DNA of 20,554 nucleotides, from contig DOWL01000111.1 of NCBI GenBank assembly GCA_003519585.1, forward strand, positions 1 through 20,554, given 5' to 3'. This document shows positions 19,571 through 20,554 of the stretch, piece after piece. Position 1 is the stretch's first letter. Every line of letters starts with the position of its first letter. The notes beneath the pieces are model-generated. The model was not told where the DNA came from. It made no database searches and worked only from the letters and a program-made list of their open reading frames with translations. A program made the position numbers and the translations under genes. Source of the stretch: Nocardioides sp. GTDB lineage: Bacteria; Actinomycetota; Actinomycetes; Propionibacteriales; Nocardioidaceae.

Positions 19571-20554
19571 AAGCTCGAGCAGCTCATCGCCGTACTTGGC
19601 CAGCTTCTCCTGACCGACGCCGCTGACCTTGAGCAGCTCGCGCGAGGACTGCGGTCGCCGGGTGGCGATCTCCTCGAGCGTGGCGTTGCTGAAGACCATG
19701 AACGCCGCGATCGACTCCTCGCGGGCCCGCTCGGTGCGCCACTCCCGCAACCGGTCGAACAGCGCTTCGTCGTAGGGGGCCGGGCAGGCTGCGCACCGTC
19801 GGCGAGCCTTGTCGGCAGCGGTCTGCAGCGGCTTGCCGCACTCCAGGCACATCCGGGCGCCCTTGCCGCGGCCCGCCTTGGGCTGCGGCAGCGCCTCCTG
19901 CGGAAGCAGGGGGGTCAGGAAGCGCGACGGCTTGCGCGAGGCCCGGCCACCCGGCTGCCGGGCCAGCGCCCACGACAGCGACAGGTCGACCCGGGCGCGG
20001 GTCATGCCGACGTAGAGGAGCCGGCGCTCCTCCTCGACCTGTGCCGGGCTCTCGGCGTAGGTGATCGGGAGGGTGCCGTCCTGGAGACCACACAGGAAGA
20101 CCGAGTCCCACTCGAGCCCCTTGGCGGCATGGAACGTCGCCAGGGTGACGCCCTCGGCCACTGGGGCATGCTGCTCGGCGGCACGGCGGTCGAGGTCGTC
20201 GACGAACCCGCCGAGGTCGCCGCCCTCGGCCTCGAACTCGGCAGCCTGGTCGACCAGCGCCTGCCACGACTCCCACCGATCGCGGGTCTGCCCCCGGGCG
20301 GACGGCGCCTCGGAGGTCCAGCCCATGCCGGACAGCGTCGCCCGGACGGTCTCGAGCACGCCCTCGCCCTCACCCGAACGCGCCGCTCCGCGGATCCGGG
20401 TGACCGCCTCACGGACCTCGGGACGCTCGAAGAACCGTCGGGCGCCTCGGACGACGTAGGGCAGCCCCCGGGCGGCGAGGGCCTCCTCGAACGCCTCGGA
20501 CTGGGCGTTGATGCGGAACAGCACAGCCATCTCGCCGACCTCGCGGCCCTGGTC
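19562..20554 (-). CDS. uvrD2: UvrD2-type DNA helicase, 3' part
   Basis: The C-terminal 330 residues of a superfamily 1 helicase; the frame is open to the window edge, so the start is outside. Visible motifs are LFRINAQSEAFEEAL (domain 2B start), TFHAAKGLEWDSVFL (motif V) and EEERRLLYVGMTRAR (motif VI). A four-cysteine element (CLECG and CAACP) follows, then a C-terminal HRDC domain (about the last 75 residues; LFDRLREWRTERAREESIAA). The Cys4-HRDC tail defines the UvrD2 branch of actinobacteria, where the Cys motif is needed to couple ATP hydrolysis to unwinding. It lies upstream of whiB7 on the same strand, as in mycobacteria. The role is DNA repair or replication. Confidence 0.93.
   Translation of the reverse strand, partial: DQGREVGEMAVLFRINAQSEAFEEALAARGLPYVVRGARRFFERPEVREAVTRIRGAARSGEGEGVLETVRATLSGMGWTSEAPSARGQTRDRWESWQALVDQAAEFEAEGGDLGGFVDDLDRRAAEQHAPVAEGVTLATFHAAKGLEWDSVFLCGLQDGTLPITYAESPAQVEEERRLLYVGMTRARVDLSLSWALARQPGGRASRKPSRFLTPLLPQEALPQPKAGRGKGARMCLECGKPLQTAADKARRRCAACPAPYDEALFDRLREWRTERAREESIAAFMVFSNATLEEIATRRPQSSRELLKVSGVGQEKLAKYGDELLELVG

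Noticed and set aside
1..20554. CRISPR array
   Set aside because: No regularly spaced 24-37 bp repeats with unique spacers are visible; repeats seen are short tandem or inverted units.

Overview
The window is high-GC with strongly GC-biased third codon positions. Gene content points to an actinobacterium, probably Nocardioidaceae: WhiB7 with an AT-hook beside UvrD2, a UPF0182 membrane protein, a YlbL-type PDZ-Lon protease, a PPA1309-like protein and a DUF5679 zinc ribbon. This assignment comes from gene families I recognise; no search was run.

The left third (about 1-5710) is accessory DNA. It holds a small co-directional set (Ltp-type lipoprotein, two-TM protein, DUF2510 membrane protein), an apparently frameshifted HUH rolling-circle replication initiator (rep), nearly 0.9 kb without a convincing gene, a small RHH-like protein, an excisionase-type HTH protein, a divergent XRE regulator and a tyrosine integrase. 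The integrase gene faces the 3' end of an initiator tRNA-fMet gene at 5711-5784. The order rep-xis-int-tRNA resembles actinobacterial integrative elements or integrated small rolling-circle phages. I found no second att copy in the window, so the left boundary is unknown and the Ltp set cannot be firmly assigned to the element.

The middle (5827-16518) is chromosomal backbone. A minus-strand run encodes a small membrane protein, a PDZ-Lon protease, a PPA1309-like protein and a UPF0182 protein, the last three joined by ATGA overlaps. It diverges from moaE, which is followed by a zincin-like metalloprotease and a NUDIX hydrolase joined by a GTGA overlap. A degraded EamA transporter tail, a YgjP-like metalloprotease, an HhH-PHP protein and a divergent crotonase follow. 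The 375-bp gap upstream of the PHP gene carries a regular array of DnaA boxes.

The right end (16739-20554) has a DUF5679 zinc ribbon, a stand-alone TOMM/ThiF-like protein, two tiny conserved-looking proteins, whiB7 and the 3' part of uvrD2. The whiB7 upstream region shows an AT-rich promoter, a 71-codon upstream ORF with a strong ribosome binding site, a hairpin on its stop codon and a textbook intrinsic terminator before whiB7. This is the architecture expected of translation-coupled attenuation, in which ribosome-targeting antibiotics would induce the resistance regulator.

The best leads are the tRNA-linked HUH-rep element with its broken rep, the whiB7 attenuator with an unusually long leader ORF, and the 12-bp-periodic DnaA-box array.
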